Source: Parvularculaceae bacterium (GTDB taxonomy: Bacteria > Pseudomonadota > Alphaproteobacteria > Caulobacterales > Parvularculaceae). From it: a stretch of DNA of 64,000 nucleotides. Both the position numbers and the translations under genes were made by a program. The notes under the pieces are model-generated. The model was not told the origin of the DNA. It saw only the letters and a program-made list of their open reading frames with translations, and did no database searches. Below are positions 1 to 8,565 of the stretch, piece after piece. The number at the start of each line of letters is the position of its first letter. Position 1 is the first letter of the stretch. The stretch is taken from positions 77,937 to 141,936 of the forward strand of contig JAGRDS010000015.1 in the NCBI GenBank assembly GCA_020446945.1. The letters run 5' to 3'.

Positions 1-598
1 GGGCGAGGCGGAACGGATCGAACGAAATGCGGATGATTTGCTCGCCGTCATCGGAATTGACATCGACGCCCGCGACGCCGTCGATCGCCTCGATTTCAGG
101 CGCGATGCGCGTTTTGGCGAAATCGCTCATGCTGATCGACGCCTCGCCATGGCCGGGCAGGCGCTGGAGGAACAAAAAGATCAGCGTTTCGCCGGACGAT
201 CCGCCGCCGAAATCGCCGATCGATGGACGGTCGGCTTCCGCAGGCAGGCCGCGCACGCGCTGCAGGCGGCTTGAAACCTCGGTCAGCGTCTTGTCCATGT
301 TGGAGCCGAGAGCGAATTCAAGGCGCACGAAACCGCCGCCCGCATTCGACCAGGACTGCATGGTTTTCAAACCGGGAATGCCGCGCAATTCGCGTTCGAT
401 CGGTTCGATGATTTCGCTTTCAACCTCGCGCGGGCTCGCCGCGCGCCAGCCCGTCCATATGCCCATCACCGGTCGTTCGATATTGGGAAGAAGCTGAATG
501 GGAAGGCGCGTAACCGAAATAACGCCAAGCAGCGCGATCAGCGCCAGCACGACGCCGACGGCGGCCGGATTCTTGAGACAGAGTTTGGTGAGGCCCAT
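1..598 (-). CDS. RND family efflux transporter permease (5' part, runs off the window)
   Basis: The reading frame is open from an ATG at 598 to the window edge, giving the first 199 residues. The protein starts with a short cytoplasmic segment and a first membrane helix, followed by the periplasmic start motif 'LPIQLLPNIERPVMGIWTGW' and then 'EVESEIIEPIERELRGIPGL', which is the usual order at the N terminus of AcrB/MexB-type inner-membrane pumps (full length about 1,000-1,050 residues). A purine-rich GGGGAA lies just upstream of the start. RND pumps export drugs, metals or lipids using the proton gradient, with a membrane-fusion protein and an outer-membrane channel; neither partner is visible here, so they may lie beyond the left edge. 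Substrate unknown. The gene follows the M56/M23 sensor protease gene on the same strand after 151 bases, so co-regulation is possible but not shown. Confidence 0.9.
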   Translation of the reverse strand, partial: MGLTKLCLKNPAAVGVVLALIALLGVISVTRLPIQLLPNIERPVMGIWTGWRAASPREVESEIIEPIERELRGIPGLKTMQSWSNAGGGFVRLEFALGSNMDKTLTEVSSRLQRVRGLPAEADRPSIGDFGGGSSGETLIFLFLQRLPGHGEASISMSDFAKTRIAPEIEAIDGVAGVDVNSDDGEQIIRISFDPFRLA

Positions 599-749
599 GC
601 GAAATTCCCCGCAGCAGGTTTGAAGCTACAATTGTCGCGTAGCTCATAAACACGCGGAAAACCCTTAATAACAAGAGGCCGCCGGTCCTGTTTCGACCAA
701 CGGCCCCATGCAAGCGACGAAGTGTTTTAACTTCGAAGTAAGGAATGCG

Positions 750-3323
750 TCATTCGTCGAAATCCGCCTCGTCAAGCGCCTCGATCTGTTTTTCGACGTT
801 CGCAATCTGGCTGTCGAGCCGAGTTTGCGCTGTCTCGATCGCGCGCTTGTGATACGCGCTGTCGCGCTCCAGCCGGCGGCGTTGATCGCGTATCGCAGAG
901 CGTGCGGCGTCCATTTCCTCTTTAGACAGATCTTCAAATTCAAGGTCGGCCTCGGCGACCTCCAGATCGACAAGCGCGTCTTCGAAACTGCCGTCGACTT
1001 GTTCTTCGAGACTGTCGCGCGCTTCTTCAAGCGCTTCGAGTTGCGCTTCCAGGCTTTCCAGTCGGCGCTCGTTTGCGTCCTCGCGCTGCAACGCGGCCTC
1101 GCGGCGGCGTTCTTCGGCTTCGCGGTGATATTCCTCGGCCTCGCGACGCTGTTCGGCGGCCTGCTCGCGGCTGGCGTAGGCCCGGCTTTGCGCATTGCGG
1201 GCCGCCTGCTCGGCTTCGCTTCGAATGGCGGCGATCTGCGCGTCGGTGAGGCGGAACTTCTCCGCCTTTTCGAAATCAATGCGTGATTTTTCGGCGTCGT
1301 CGTGCATGCGCGCCATTTCTTCGCGCCAGGCTTTATGCTCCTTCTCGCGAATTTTCGCTTGCTCCTTTTGCGCCTTTTCCTCGTATTTGCGCATCGCCTT
1401 AAGCGCCTTGCGAAGTTCGGCGCGCTTTTGCGCCGTCATCGGTTCGTCGCTTGAATAGCGAAACTCGTTCGCGCCGTCATTGAAGTTGATTTTGTACGAG
1501 CCTTCATATTCGCCGTTCGCAGCGCCCAGCAGACGCTCTTCGAGATCCTCGGCGAGCGCGGCGAAAGTGGACGGGCCGGCGAAGCCCCATGACGAGGCTT
1601 CTGCGACTTTGACATCTTTCGGCGGCGCTACCGCAAGCCCGGCGAATTCAGGCGCGTCGAGGCCGAACGCCGCGAACTCGTTCGGCGGCGAAAAACGATC
1701 GACGCCGGGCGCGCCGGGGATCTCTCCGGCCGGCGCAAACTTGTAGGAATAGCGCAACGTTCTAGACGGTCTGGCGACGCCCGCGGGCTTTTGCGCCGCG
1801 GCGGGTTTCGGTTCCGCCGCCGGATGAGGCTCGGCGGCAGGCTCGGCGACCGGCGCGGCGGCGATGACATTCGCCGGATCGACGGGCTCGCCATCGCGCA
1901 GCGTTTCGAAATGCAGATGCGGGCCGGTCGTCTTTCCGGTGACGCCGACTGTCGCGATCATTTCGCCGGCTTTGACGCGATCGCCTTTTTTCACCCTGTA
2001 GGCGTCAAGATGGGCGAAGCGCGTGACGAAACCATGACCGTGATCGATGACGACGACCTTGCCCCAATCGGTCGACCCCTTGTAGCGGCTCGTCGCCTCG
2101 ACGACGACGCCGTCGCCCGGCGCGAAAATCTTTGCGCCCATCGGCGCCTTGATATCGACGCCGCTATGGGCGGAAGCGTCGTCGACGCCGGCCGTTTCCC
2201 GCCTGTCGCCGAACTCCTGCGAGATTTCGCCGACCAGCGGCAGGTTCTGGAGCAGGCTGTTTTGCGTCCCGGCGCTTTCCGGATCGACGGCGAGCGCGGC
2301 CTGTCCGAATGCGGCGAGCGCGACGGTCGAGGCGGCCGCGGAAAGAAGGAGGCGCGTTGCAAGCGGCGTCTTTTTCGGCGCCTGCGGCGACAGGATGGCG
2401 TTGAGGCGGCGACGGCGCCCGCCCGGATCGGCCGGCGTGAAAGAAGGCGCAAGCGCGGGCTGCATGTTCATTTTCGACGCCGCGAATTTCAACCCTTCGA
2501 CGAAACACGCCGCATAGGCGCGCCGGTCGACGCCCTTGTCGAGAACAAGCGCGTCGGCGCTTTCTTCGGCGGCGAGTTCCGCGTTGCGCGCGATGCGCCC
2601 GACAAGCGGGTTAAACCAGAAGAGGACGCGCGCAAGCTGCGTCGCGGTGAAAAGGCGCGTATCGCCCCGGCGCACATGCGCCAGTTCATGGGCGCACATC
2701 AATACAAGATCATCGCTTCCGATGCGCGTTTCGATGCCTTCCGGAACAAGGATCGTCTGGCGTGCGACGCCGGTGATGCAAACGCTCGATACGTGCCGCG
2801 AGCGGCGGATCGTCGGCATACGGACTTCAAGCCGCTCGGCCCAGTCCTCGATGCGATCGTAAAGATCCCAGTCCTCTATCAGTTGCGCGCGCGCGACAGC
2901 GTATTGAAGGCACGCCTGGCGCCCGGCCCAGAGAAAGAAGGCGAGAACGGCGCCGTAAACATACAAAAGCGCCGCGCCGCCGATCAATTGCGCCGTCGTC
3001 ACCAATGGCGCCTGCGCCGGTTGCGCCGGCGCGCCGGCCGTCGAGCTTTCGACATACGTCATCTGCGGCGCAGCCTCCAGCGCGACGGCTTCGGGCATCG
3101 GGCGCAGTGAAACGCCGAGCGCGGCGAGCGTCGGCGCGACAAGCGAGGGGAGGACGGCGAACAATAGCGCCGAGGTCCATAATTTCTCCGCCGACGTCAT
3201 CGGCGCGGCGCGTTCAAGGCCACGCGCGCCCACGAGCAGCATGCCGGCCCAGACGAGCGAGGCGGCGAGGCAGATCAGCAAGGCTTCGCCCTGATAGGCG
3301 TTGAATTCCAAGAGGCCGCTCAT
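750..3323 (-). CDS. BlaR1-like M56 sensor peptidase fused to an M23 peptidase and a coiled coil
   Basis: The 857-residue protein joins three parts. Residues 1-345 form a BlaR1/MecR1-like M56 membrane protease: membrane helices near 10-35, 50-70, 108-135 and 325-345, and the zinc motif HELAH at 212-216. Residues 386-487 form an M23 (LytM-type) peptidoglycan endopeptidase with HSGVD (H386, D390), H438 and HLH (469-471), so all expected metal ligands are present. Residues from about 610 to the end are charged and Glu/Arg/Ala-rich, strongly predicted coiled coil. M56 proteins normally cleave a BlaI-type repressor after sensing a wall or drug signal; an M23 domain outside the membrane would let the same protein bind or cut peptidoglycan. 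The start overlaps the end of the BlaI-like gene by 4 bases (ATGA), so the two are translated together. M23/M56 combined proteins exist in other alphaproteobacteria; the long coiled-coil tail is less usual. The signal sensed is unknown. Confidence 0.88.
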   Translation of the reverse strand: MSGLLEFNAYQGEALLICLAASLVWAGMLLVGARGLERAAPMTSAEKLWTSALLFAVLPSLVAPTLAALGVSLRPMPEAVALEAAPQMTYVESSTAGAPAQPAQAPLVTTAQLIGGAALLYVYGAVLAFFLWAGRQACLQYAVARAQLIEDWDLYDRIEDWAERLEVRMPTIRRSRHVSSVCITGVARQTILVPEGIETRIGSDDLVLMCAHELAHVRRGDTRLFTATQLARVLFWFNPLVGRIARNAELAAEESADALVLDKGVDRRAYAACFVEGLKFAASKMNMQPALAPSFTPADPGGRRRRLNAILSPQAPKKTPLATRLLLSAAASTVALAAFGQAALAVDPESAGTQNSLLQNLPLVGEISQEFGDRRETAGVDDASAHSGVDIKAPMGAKIFAPGDGVVVEATSRYKGSTDWGKVVVIDHGHGFVTRFAHLDAYRVKKGDRVKAGEMIATVGVTGKTTGPHLHFETLRDGEPVDPANVIAAAPVAEPAAEPHPAAEPKPAAAQKPAGVARPSRTLRYSYKFAPAGEIPGAPGVDRFSPPNEFAAFGLDAPEFAGLAVAPPKDVKVAEASSWGFAGPSTFAALAEDLEERLLGAANGEYEGSYKINFNDGANEFRYSSDEPMTAQKRAELRKALKAMRKYEEKAQKEQAKIREKEHKAWREEMARMHDDAEKSRIDFEKAEKFRLTDAQIAAIRSEAEQAARNAQSRAYASREQAAEQRREAEEYHREAEERRREAALQREDANERRLESLEAQLEALEEARDSLEEQVDGSFEDALVDLEVAEADLEFEDLSKEEMDAARSAIRDQRRRLERDSAYHKRAIETAQTRLDSQIANVEKQIEALDEADFDE

Positions 3324-3703
3324 TTTCGCGTCTCCGATTTCAGGATTTTTTCAAGCTCGCGGATTTCATCCTCCGACAGGAGTTTCGATTCCGCGAACAT
3401 CACGGCCGAAGGCGCCGCGTCGAGTTCCAGCACGCGGTCCGAAAAATCGAGGATCATGCGCGACAACAGCGCGACCTTTCCGACCGTCGCCGAATAGACG
3501 TTGATGCCGTCGAGGCTCTTTTTCTTCAAAAGGCCTTTCTCGCACATGCGTTCGATGACCGTGCGCATGGTCGAATAGGTCCAGTTGAATTCGGGCGCGA
3601 CCTCGTCAGTGATTTCGCGCGCCGAAAGCGCTTTTTTCCGCCACAGTAATTTAAGAACGGAAAGCTCCGGCTTGGTCGGCTGCAAGGACGGGTCAACGGC
3701 CAT
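3320..3703 (-). CDS. BlaI/MecI/CopY family transcriptional repressor
   Basis: The 127-residue product has the length and pattern of Penicillinase_R winged-helix repressors: 'LSVLKLLWRKKALSAREITDEV' matches the first helices and recognition region, 'YSTMRTVIERMCEKGLL' the DNA-binding helix and wing, and the rest a dimerisation tail. Such repressors are inactivated by cleavage by a partner M56 protease, which is encoded immediately downstream with a 4-base overlap. A perfect 12-bp inverted repeat lies about 50 bases upstream of the start, the expected place for autoregulation. Targets probably include its own operon; the RND gene further down is a possible second target. No beta-lactamase gene is present in the window, so a role in cell-wall or envelope stress is as likely as drug resistance. 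Confidence 0.9.
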   Translation of the reverse strand: MAVDPSLQPTKPELSVLKLLWRKKALSAREITDEVAPEFNWTYSTMRTVIERMCEKGLLKKKSLDGINVYSATVGKVALLSRMILDFSDRVLELDAAPSAVMFAESKLLSEDEIRELEKILKSETRK

Positions 3704-4004
3704 AAAATCCCCTTGGCTGGCGTGAAGTCCGGCGCGAAATCCGGCCTTTCAGCGACATCTGTAGCACGGTGTTACAGATGTCGCAAGCCTCCTCCCGTCC
3801 GGCCGTCCGCCGCCGAGGCGCCGAACTCCCCGGAATTTCTAGCCTTAAGGCGCGCGCGGGCCAGCGATCGGCGGCGAAGCGGGCTTTTTATGCGGCGAAT
3901 TGCGCCCCGGGACGCGGCCGGGCGCGGTTAACGCGATTTTCAGCCCCTGACGCGAGAATGCGCAGTGAAATGGCGGCCCGGTTCCGGCCGCGACGAGGTG
4001 CGTT
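3704..4004. other. Divergent intergenic region between blaI-like and PilZ genes
   Basis: 301 bases without a gene. It holds the repressor dyad at 3752-3784. The remainder toward the PilZ gene is GC-rich with no clear promoter or RNA gene that I can defend; a GAGG lies 6 bases before the PilZ start. Confidence 0.5.
3752..3784. promoter_or_regulatory. Candidate operator of the BlaI-like repressor
   Basis: Perfect inverted repeat with 12-bp arms (3752-3763 and 3773-3784) and a 9-base spacer. Each arm contains ACA-2-TGT, itself a small dyad, which resembles the TACA/TGTA elements bound by BlaI and MecI dimers. It lies 49-81 bases upstream of the repressor start. The assignment is an inference from position and pattern. 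Confidence 0.65.
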
Positions 4005-4334
4005 ATGGGCAGGCAAAGCAAGCCGGGCGTCAGGAAAAAATCCGGCGAACGCAATCCAGAATCTTCTGAATTGTCGCAGGTCGAAGAACGCCGCGGCTCG
4101 GTGCGCCAGCCGACTTTCAAGGCGGGCGAGGTGATCCTTCCCGACGCCGGCGCGCTCGACTGCATCATCCGCAATGTCAGCGAAAACGGCTGCCTGATCA
4201 AAATCGAAAACGCCGGCGCGCTGCCCGATAAAATCAGCATACGGATAGATCGCGACAAACCGCCGCGCCAGGCCGAAATTATCTGGCGCTCGTCAACGCT
4301 CGCCGGCGCGATGTTTATCCGCGAATTGAGCTAG
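4005..4334 (+). CDS. PilZ domain protein (probable c-di-GMP binding)
   Basis: The 109-residue protein is almost entirely one PilZ domain after a short basic N terminus. The two signature elements are present: RxxxR in 'ERRGSVRQP' (near residues 28-35) and NxSxxG in 'NVSENG' (near 59-64), which together bind cyclic di-GMP. Single-domain PilZ proteins act as adaptors that change activity of motility or polysaccharide machinery when c-di-GMP rises. No partner is encoded next to it, although glycosyltransferase genes follow about 0.8 kb downstream. Its stop codon and that of the convergent hydrolase gene share the palindrome CTAG (4331-4334). Confidence 0.88.
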   Translation: MGRQSKPGVRKKSGERNPESSELSQVEERRGSVRQPTFKAGEVILPDAGALDCIIRNVSENGCLIKIENAGALPDKISIRIDRDKPPRQAEIIWRSSTLAGAMFIRELS

Positions 4335-5080
4335 ACGCCGCCGAGCGTTTCGGCGAGCGCGATGATCTTCGCAATTTCATGCGGCTTTGAAAGCCGGTGA
4401 TCGCCGGACTTTATCAACGTCGTTTCAACGTCTCCGCCCTCGATTTTCTCAGCAAATCTCAGCGCATGGCGCCAGGGAACGTCCGGATCAGCCATGCCCT
4501 GCAGGATGCGGACCGGGCATCTTATCCTGATCCCGTCGCCGAGAATGAGATGGTTTCGGCCGTCCTCGACAAGCGCGCGCGTGATGATGGTCGGCTCGTC
4601 CGAATATTGGGAATGTTCGACAAGGCGTCCTTCTTTCATCAGCGTCTCGCGCTCCGGTCCGGTCATGACATTCCACATCAGCTCCTCGGTGAAATCGGGC
4701 GCCGGCGCTATGAATATAACGCCGGCGAGCCGGTCGGGAATGCGCCGCGCGGCCAGCGCGGCGATCCATCCGCCCATGGATGAGCCGACAAGAACCAGCG
4801 GCCCGTCGCCAAGCGCATCGATCGCGGCGAGCGTATCGCCCAGCCATGCGGAAATCGTTCCATCCTCGAACGCGCCGTCCGATGCGCCGTGTCCGGAATA
4901 ATCGAAGCGCAGAAAAGCGCGCCCCGTTTCGCCGGCCCAGCGGGCGAGCGCCTGCGCCTTGGTTCCGGTCATGTCGGATTTGAAACCGCCGAGCCAGACG
5001 AATTGCGGCCCGGCGCCTGCGATACGCCTGTAGGCGAGGCGCCCGTTGGGGCCGTCGATCGTACCCGTTTCTTCTTTCAT
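4331..5080 (-). CDS. Alpha/beta hydrolase (ABHD10-like)
   Basis: The 249-residue protein has a full alpha/beta-hydrolase core. The nucleophile elbow is GSSMGG, the acid is likely the Asp of 'GMADPDVPW', and the base is the His of 'SGDHRLS'. The overall order, including 'FLRFDYSGHGASDG', resembles the small carboxylesterase/thioesterase group that includes mitochondrial ABHD10. No signal peptide, so cytoplasmic. Substrate cannot be told. It is convergent with the PilZ gene and divergent from the GT4 gene, so it is probably transcribed alone. Confidence 0.85.
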   Translation of the reverse strand: MKEETGTIDGPNGRLAYRRIAGAGPQFVWLGGFKSDMTGTKAQALARWAGETGRAFLRFDYSGHGASDGAFEDGTISAWLGDTLAAIDALGDGPLVLVGSSMGGWIAALAARRIPDRLAGVIFIAPAPDFTEELMWNVMTGPERETLMKEGRLVEHSQYSDEPTIITRALVEDGRNHLILGDGIRIRCPVRILQGMADPDVPWRHALRFAEKIEGGDVETTLIKSGDHRLSKPHEIAKIIALAETLGGV

Positions 5081-5173
5081 CGATCCGCCGCTTGAATTTC
5101 CGGTCCGCGTCAGGGCTTATGATGGCGCGCGCCGAGACTGAAAGCGACCCCGCCATTCCCGTGGATTTCGCCC

Positions 5174-6361
5174 ATGCGATTTGAAAATTCGATTTTGCAG
5201 GTCGTTCCCGCGCTAGAGGCCGGCGGCGCCGAGCGCACGACGCTTGAGATGACGCGCGCCATTGTCGGCGCGGGCGGGCGCGCGCTCGTCGCGACGGCGG
5301 GCGGGCGCCTCGCCGGAGAGATTGAAAAAGCCGGCGGACAGGTGATCCTCATGCCGGCGGCGTCGAAAAACCCGCTCGTCATTGTCGCCAATCGCGCGCG
5401 CCTCATCCGGCTGATGCGCGCGGAAAATGTCGATCTTGTTCACGCGCGCAGCCGCGCGCCGGCGTGGAGCGCCCTGATGGCCGCGCGCGCGGCCGGCGTT
5501 CCCTTCGTCGCCACCTATCACGGCGCCTATGACGCGCGCACGCCGATCAAACGGTTTTACAATTCCGCCATGGCGCGCGCCGATCTTGTCATCGCAAATT
5601 CGCAATTCACCGCCGCGGCGGTGCGGCGGATTTACGATCCGGGCGAGCGCCTCGTCGTCATTGCGCGCGGCGCCGATCTTGAAGAATTCAACCCCGACGC
5701 GATTTCGCGGGACAGAATCCGCGCAATCGGAGAAAAATGGCGACTTGGGGAAGAAAGCGGCCGGCTCGTGATATTGCTGCCCGGCCGGCTGACGGACTGG
5801 AAAGGCCACGAAACCGCCATTCGCGCGGCCCGCGTGCTGAAACAGGAAGTCGATACTGGCGTTTTTCCCAGGTTCCGTCTAATTTTCGCCGGGGACTCGC
5901 AAGGGCGGCGCGGATACGCGGCCTCGCTGATGCGAATGGTGAGTGAGTTGGGGTTAGAAGACGTAGTGAGCGCGGTCGGCCATTGCGCGGATATGCCGGC
6001 GGCCTATGCAGTTTCCGATATCGTGTTGTCTCCGTCGACGCGGCCGGAAGCGTTCGGGCGCGTGGCGGCGGAAGCGGGCGCGATGGCGCGGGTGTGCATC
6101 GCGGCCGATCATGGCGGCGCGCGCGAAACGGTAGAAGCGGATATCACCGGATTCCTGGTCGAACCGGGCTCGCACGCCGCGCTCGCCGATGCGCTCGGCC
6201 GGGCGGTCCTGCTTGGCGGCGAGGGACGGCGCGCCATGGGCGCGCGCGCGCGTGCGCGGATATCGGCGCGATATTCAACGCGCGCGATGTGCGATGCGAC
6301 GCTTGCCGCGTATCGATCGCTCCTTGAACGGACGAAATCCGGGAACGGCGTCGGGGCATGA
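5174..6361 (+). CDS. Glycosyltransferase family 4 (GT-B fold)
   Basis: The 395-residue protein shows the two halves of a GT-B enzyme. The N-terminal half has 'ALEAGGAERTTLEM', typical of GT4 acceptor-side domains; the C-terminal half has 'ILLPGRLTDWKGHETAI' and the donor-binding 'SPSTRPEAFGRVAAEAGAM', where the EAFG-x(6)-EA element contacts the sugar nucleotide. It overlaps the next gene, a GT9 enzyme, by 4 bases, and both probably act on lipopolysaccharide or a related surface glycan at the cytoplasmic face. Linked sugar and acceptor are not deducible. Confidence 0.88.
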   Translation: MRFENSILQVVPALEAGGAERTTLEMTRAIVGAGGRALVATAGGRLAGEIEKAGGQVILMPAASKNPLVIVANRARLIRLMRAENVDLVHARSRAPAWSALMAARAAGVPFVATYHGAYDARTPIKRFYNSAMARADLVIANSQFTAAAVRRIYDPGERLVVIARGADLEEFNPDAISRDRIRAIGEKWRLGEESGRLVILLPGRLTDWKGHETAIRAARVLKQEVDTGVFPRFRLIFAGDSQGRRGYAASLMRMVSELGLEDVVSAVGHCADMPAAYAVSDIVLSPSTRPEAFGRVAAEAGAMARVCIAADHGGARETVEADITGFLVEPGSHAALADALGRAVLLGGEGRRAMGARARARISARYSTRAMCDATLAAYRSLLERTKSGNGVGA

Positions 6362-7335
6362 TGGGGCGAAGCCAGAACATTCTCGTCATAAAGACTGACG
6401 GGCTCGCCGCCTTTGTCGCCGCCGAACCGCTTTATGAGGCGATCCGCGCCGCGCATCCGGGCGCGCGTATTTCGCTGCTGACGCAAAGCCGCCTGCAACG
6501 CATCGCGCGCGCATCGCCCTATTTCGATCAGGTCGCCGCCATGCCCGATTTCCGCGACCCGGAAGCGAAGAAGGCGTTCGTCCAGCAGATCAGGACGTCG
6601 CGTTTTTCCTACATCTACGATCTCGCCGCCAATGAGGATGCGAAGAAGCTTTATTCGGCGCTCGGATTATTCCGGCCGAAATGGCGGTCCGTCGCGCCGG
6701 CGTCGCGATCGGCGCGCAAGAAAGGCGCGCCCGAGGAAAGCCTGCCGGATATGTCCAGATTTTCGGATGCGGTCGGCGTCGCCGCCGCCGAACGGTTGCC
6801 GGATTTTCAGTGGGCGCTCGCAAGCCGCAAGGATGCGGCGAACATGCAGCCCTCCTGGTTCGGCGTTTCCGGCGTTTACGGTCTGCTGATGCCGGGCGTC
6901 GACGAGGCGCGCCGCTGGCCGGCGGGGCATTACGCCGATCTGGCGCGCATGATGGCGAAAAAGGGCGTCATGCCGGTCCTGATCGGTCCGAAGGACCTGC
7001 ACGGTTTCGCCGACGACGTCGCCAACGCGGCGCCGGAGCTTGTCGACCTGACGGGCAAGGCGGACCATTTGCAGCTCGTTTCGCTCGCCCGTACGGCGGC
7101 TTTTTTCGTCAGCGACGCGGCGGAGGAAGTGCATCTTGTCGTCAGCGTCGGCGGGGCGGGCGTTCTCATTCGCAAAGCCGGCGAGGAACGCCTGTCGCCG
7201 AAAGGGCGCAATGTCATTACGCTGACGACGCGCGCCGCCATGGACGAGGCCAAGCCGGAATTCGTCTGGCGCGCCCTCGACAATATGGGTCTTATCCCCA
7301 GGGGTTCGTCGAGCCCGCGCGCGGCCGTGCGTTGA
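6358..7335 (+). CDS. Glycosyltransferase family 9 (heptosyltransferase-like)
   Basis: The 325-residue product begins 'NILVIKTDGLAAFVAAEPL', close to the ADP-heptose:LPS heptosyltransferase N terminus, where the usual 'IGD' is replaced by 'DGL'. A central 'LMPGVDEARRWPAGHYADLA' matches the 'PGA...KRWP..YA' donor-domain element, followed by 'PVLIGPKD' and 'DLTGKADHLQLVSLAR'. GT9 enzymes add heptose to inner-core LPS. The usual end of the domain ('D.GP.H.A.A') is replaced by 'SDAAEEVHLVVSVG', so activity or donor may differ from classical WaaC/WaaF. Translationally coupled to the preceding GT4 gene. Confidence 0.82.
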   Translation: MMGRSQNILVIKTDGLAAFVAAEPLYEAIRAAHPGARISLLTQSRLQRIARASPYFDQVAAMPDFRDPEAKKAFVQQIRTSRFSYIYDLAANEDAKKLYSALGLFRPKWRSVAPASRSARKKGAPEESLPDMSRFSDAVGVAAAERLPDFQWALASRKDAANMQPSWFGVSGVYGLLMPGVDEARRWPAGHYADLARMMAKKGVMPVLIGPKDLHGFADDVANAAPELVDLTGKADHLQLVSLARTAAFFVSDAAEEVHLVVSVGGAGVLIRKAGEERLSPKGRNVITLTTRAAMDEAKPEFVWRALDNMGLIPRGSSSPRAAVR

Positions 7336-7359
7336 TCTTGCCGCGCCATCGCCTATATA
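7332..7359 (+). promoter_or_regulatory. Candidate sigma-70 promoter of infC
   Basis: TTGATC (7332-7337), a 16-base spacer, then TATATA (7354-7359). It overlaps the stop codon of the GT9 gene and would give a leader of about 85 bases before infC. Assigned by pattern only. Confidence 0.5.
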
Positions 7360-7449
7360 CCCTCATCTTCGCCGGGGGGCGTTAATCGTTCATTTCGCGT
7401 CCGCCCGATAATCTGACCAGTTCCAGAAGCCGCCACAGGAGAAACGTCC

Positions 7450-7989
7450 ATAGCCCGCAGACCCTTCGCCCAGACGCCGCCCAAAAATGACGGGCCGCGC
7501 ATCAATGAGGAAATTTCGGTTCCCCAAGTTCTGCTGATCGATCATGAAGGCGAAAAACGCGGCGTCGTCGCGACCGCCAGAGCGATAGAAATCGCCGCCG
7601 AGGCCGGTCTCGATCTCGTCGAGGTCTCGCCGCAGACGCAGCCGCCGGTTTGCAAGATCCTCGATTACGGCAAATACAAATTCCAGCAGCAGAAAAAGAA
7701 GGCTGAGGCGAAGAAGAAGCAGAAGGTCGTCGAGATCAAGGAGATCAAGATGCGCCCGAACATCGACGACCATGATTACGAGGTCAAAGCCAAGGCGATG
7801 CGGCGCTTCTTCGACGAAGGCGACAAGGTCAAGGTGACGCTGCGTTTCCGCGGCCGGGAAATGGCCTATCAGGATCGCGGCATGGCGCTGCTCGAAAAGG
7901 TTAAGACCGATTTCGAGGATGTCGCCAAGGTCGAGCAGATGCCGAAGCTCGAAGGCCGGCAGATGATGATGGTGATGGCGCCGCGCTGA
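7450..7989 (+). CDS. infC: Translation initiation factor IF-3, with apparent AUA start
   Basis: The frame ending at 7989 encodes the whole of IF-3. It holds the N-terminal domain ('GPRINEEIS', 'VLLIDHEGE', '[10 protein letters not shown]', '[11 protein letters not shown]'), the lysine-rich linker helix, and the C-terminal domain ('[16 protein letters not shown]', '[11 protein letters not shown]'). IF-3 binds the 30S subunit and rejects wrong initiator tRNA or start codons. No ATG, GTG or TTG occurs where the protein must begin: the first ATG (7750) would remove the entire N-terminal domain. A strong AGGAGAAAC (about 7437-7445) sits 4-8 bases before ATA at 7450, followed by '[12 protein letters not shown]', the usual start of alphaproteobacterial IF-3. 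Rare starts in infC are known to give autoregulation, because IF-3 itself discriminates against them. rpmI and rplT, often next to infC, are absent. Product about 179 residues. Confidence 0.9.
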   Translation: MARRPFAQTPPKNDGPRINEEISVPQVLLIDHEGEKRGVVATARAIEIAAEAGLDLVEVSPQTQPPVCKILDYGKYKFQQQKKKAEAKKKQKVVEIKEIKMRPNIDDHDYEVKAKAMRRFFDEGDKVKVTLRFRGREMAYQDRGMALLEKVKTDFEDVAKVEQMPKLEGRQMMMVMAPR

Positions 7990-8160
7990 TTTCGCCATTC
8001 GCGCGAATCCGCCGCGCCAAAATCGCGTAACAGGCGAAAAAGCGGCGGCTCGCCGCCCGCCGCAATCTTTTTGCGTTTCAGGCTGGCGCGCCGTTTGCTC
8101 TAAAACGGGAAAGGGGGCGCATGGCGCGCACCCTCGCGCATTTTCGCCTGGCTGGTATTG

Positions 8161-8487
8161 ATGCAGGAATTCATCGCGGCGTTCGGACTATCGCCCCTCG
8201 GCCCGATGGCGCTCGCCTTTATTTCCGGCGTCGCCTTCGGCTGGTTCGTGCGCGGCGGACGCCTGCGGCGGGGCGATGAGGGCGCGGGCGGGGCGAACCG
8301 CGAGAGCAAGGAAATCGTTGTGATCAAGGCCGAACTCGACGCGGCGCGCGCGCTTCTCGATGAGAAGGACGGCGAGGGCGATGCGATCGCCGAACAGCTT
8401 TCCAGCGTCGATGATGCGGTGAAACGGGCCAATGGGCGGTTGAAGCTGATCCTCGCCGCGGTCAAGCGCGCCGCGCGCGTCGGGTGA
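8161..8487 (+). CDS. Hypothetical small membrane-anchored coiled-coil protein
   Basis: About 108 residues. One membrane helix near residues 8-30 is followed by basic residues ('RGGRLRRGDE') and a helical, charged C-terminal half rich in heptad-like Leu/Ala ('ELDAARALLDEKDGE'). No family recognised. The start is taken at the ATG at 8161 rather than the TTG just before it. It is 80 bases from the channel-like gene on the same strand. A real gene is favoured by its separate helix and coiled-coil layout, but the function is unknown. Confidence 0.6.
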   Translation: MQEFIAAFGLSPLGPMALAFISGVAFGWFVRGGRLRRGDEGAGGANRESKEIVVIKAELDAARALLDEKDGEGDAIAEQLSSVDDAVKRANGRLKLILAAVKRAARVG

Positions 8488-8565
8488 GGATCGTCTCTCA
8501 GCGCCCCTTGTTTCATTTTGGCGCATCGGCGAGGCTCCCCGCTCCGCAAGGGGGCGGGCCGGGCG

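Noticed and set aside
718..735. Small hairpin after the M56/M23 gene as a terminator
   Set aside because: The stem is only 6 bp with no T-run, and the RND gene continues on the same strand.
1791..3110. A 439-codon rightward open frame
   Set aside because: Antisense to the M56/M23 gene, whose two peptidase sites are intact on the other strand.
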